A stretch of 6,276 nucleotides of DNA from Candidatus Coatesiibacteriota bacterium (GTDB taxonomy: Bacteria > B130-G9), in assembly GCA_016929465.1 (NCBI GenBank), contig JAFGIT010000397.1, positions 1-6,276 of the forward strand. The letters run 5' to 3'. Under the pieces are notes generated by a model that did no database searches, had not been told where the DNA came from, and worked only from the letters and a program-made list of their open reading frames with translations. Within the stretch, counting starts at the first letter, position 1. Each line of letters begins with the position of its first letter. A program made the position numbers and the translations under genes. Shown one piece after another: positions 6,237 to 6,276 of the stretch.

Positions 6237-6273
6237 TGCAGCATAGGTGAGTGTTCGACGGTCCTATGCTGCA
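6237..6273 (-). terminator. Inverted repeat, possible terminator of a gene right of the window
   Basis: TGCAGCATAGG (6237-6247) and CCTATGCTGCA (6263-6273) are a perfect 11-bp inverted repeat with a 15-nt loop. On the - strand the stem is followed, after CGCCC, by TTTTCTATTT. That suits termination of a leftward gene lying beyond 6276. A protein-binding palindrome is an alternative. Confidence 0.4.
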
Positions 6274-6276
6274 GCG

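Overview
The window is bacterial chromosomal DNA, most likely from an uncultured Gram-negative-type lineage. It opens with the 3' end of a bacterial translation elongation factor G gene. It also encodes three exported proteins: an LPP20-like protein, a beta-helix protein ending in a VVDMGYHYP motif, and a probable beta-propeller. That beta-helix architecture is frequent in environmental bacteria with large secretomes and in metagenome-derived genomes, but I cannot name a phylum from this sequence. No phage, transposase, CRISPR array, tRNA or rRNA was seen.

Layout on the + strand: the fusA 3' end (2-379) is followed by a possible terminator and a pair of mutually inverted imperfect palindromes (470-523). 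Next comes a secreted LPP20/FlgP-like gene, probably starting at TTG 573 and ending at 1493, with a clear intrinsic terminator at 1522-1547. An AadA-type nucleotidyltransferase gene (1653-2507) follows, with an excellent ribosome binding site. After it lies a decayed stretch. Positions 2516-2543 hold a 28-nt relic matching the 3' part of the beta-helix gene, on the opposite strand. Positions 2548-2826 hold a coding-like frame interrupted by one TAA.

On the - strand, two exported-protein genes run leftward: a probable beta-propeller protein (6076-4754) and then a 572-residue beta-helix protein (4602-2884), separated by 151 bp. The right end (6113-6276) is intergenic. It is very AT-rich next to the propeller gene and has two hairpins further out.

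No single pathway unites these genes. EF-G is housekeeping, the nucleotidyltransferase acts on a small molecule in the cytoplasm, and the other three products are predicted to leave the cytoplasm. The strongest observations beyond ordinary annotation are the REPIN-like inverted palindrome pair, the beta-helix gene relic, and the single-stop pseudogene beside it. I did not find a convincing new multi-gene system.
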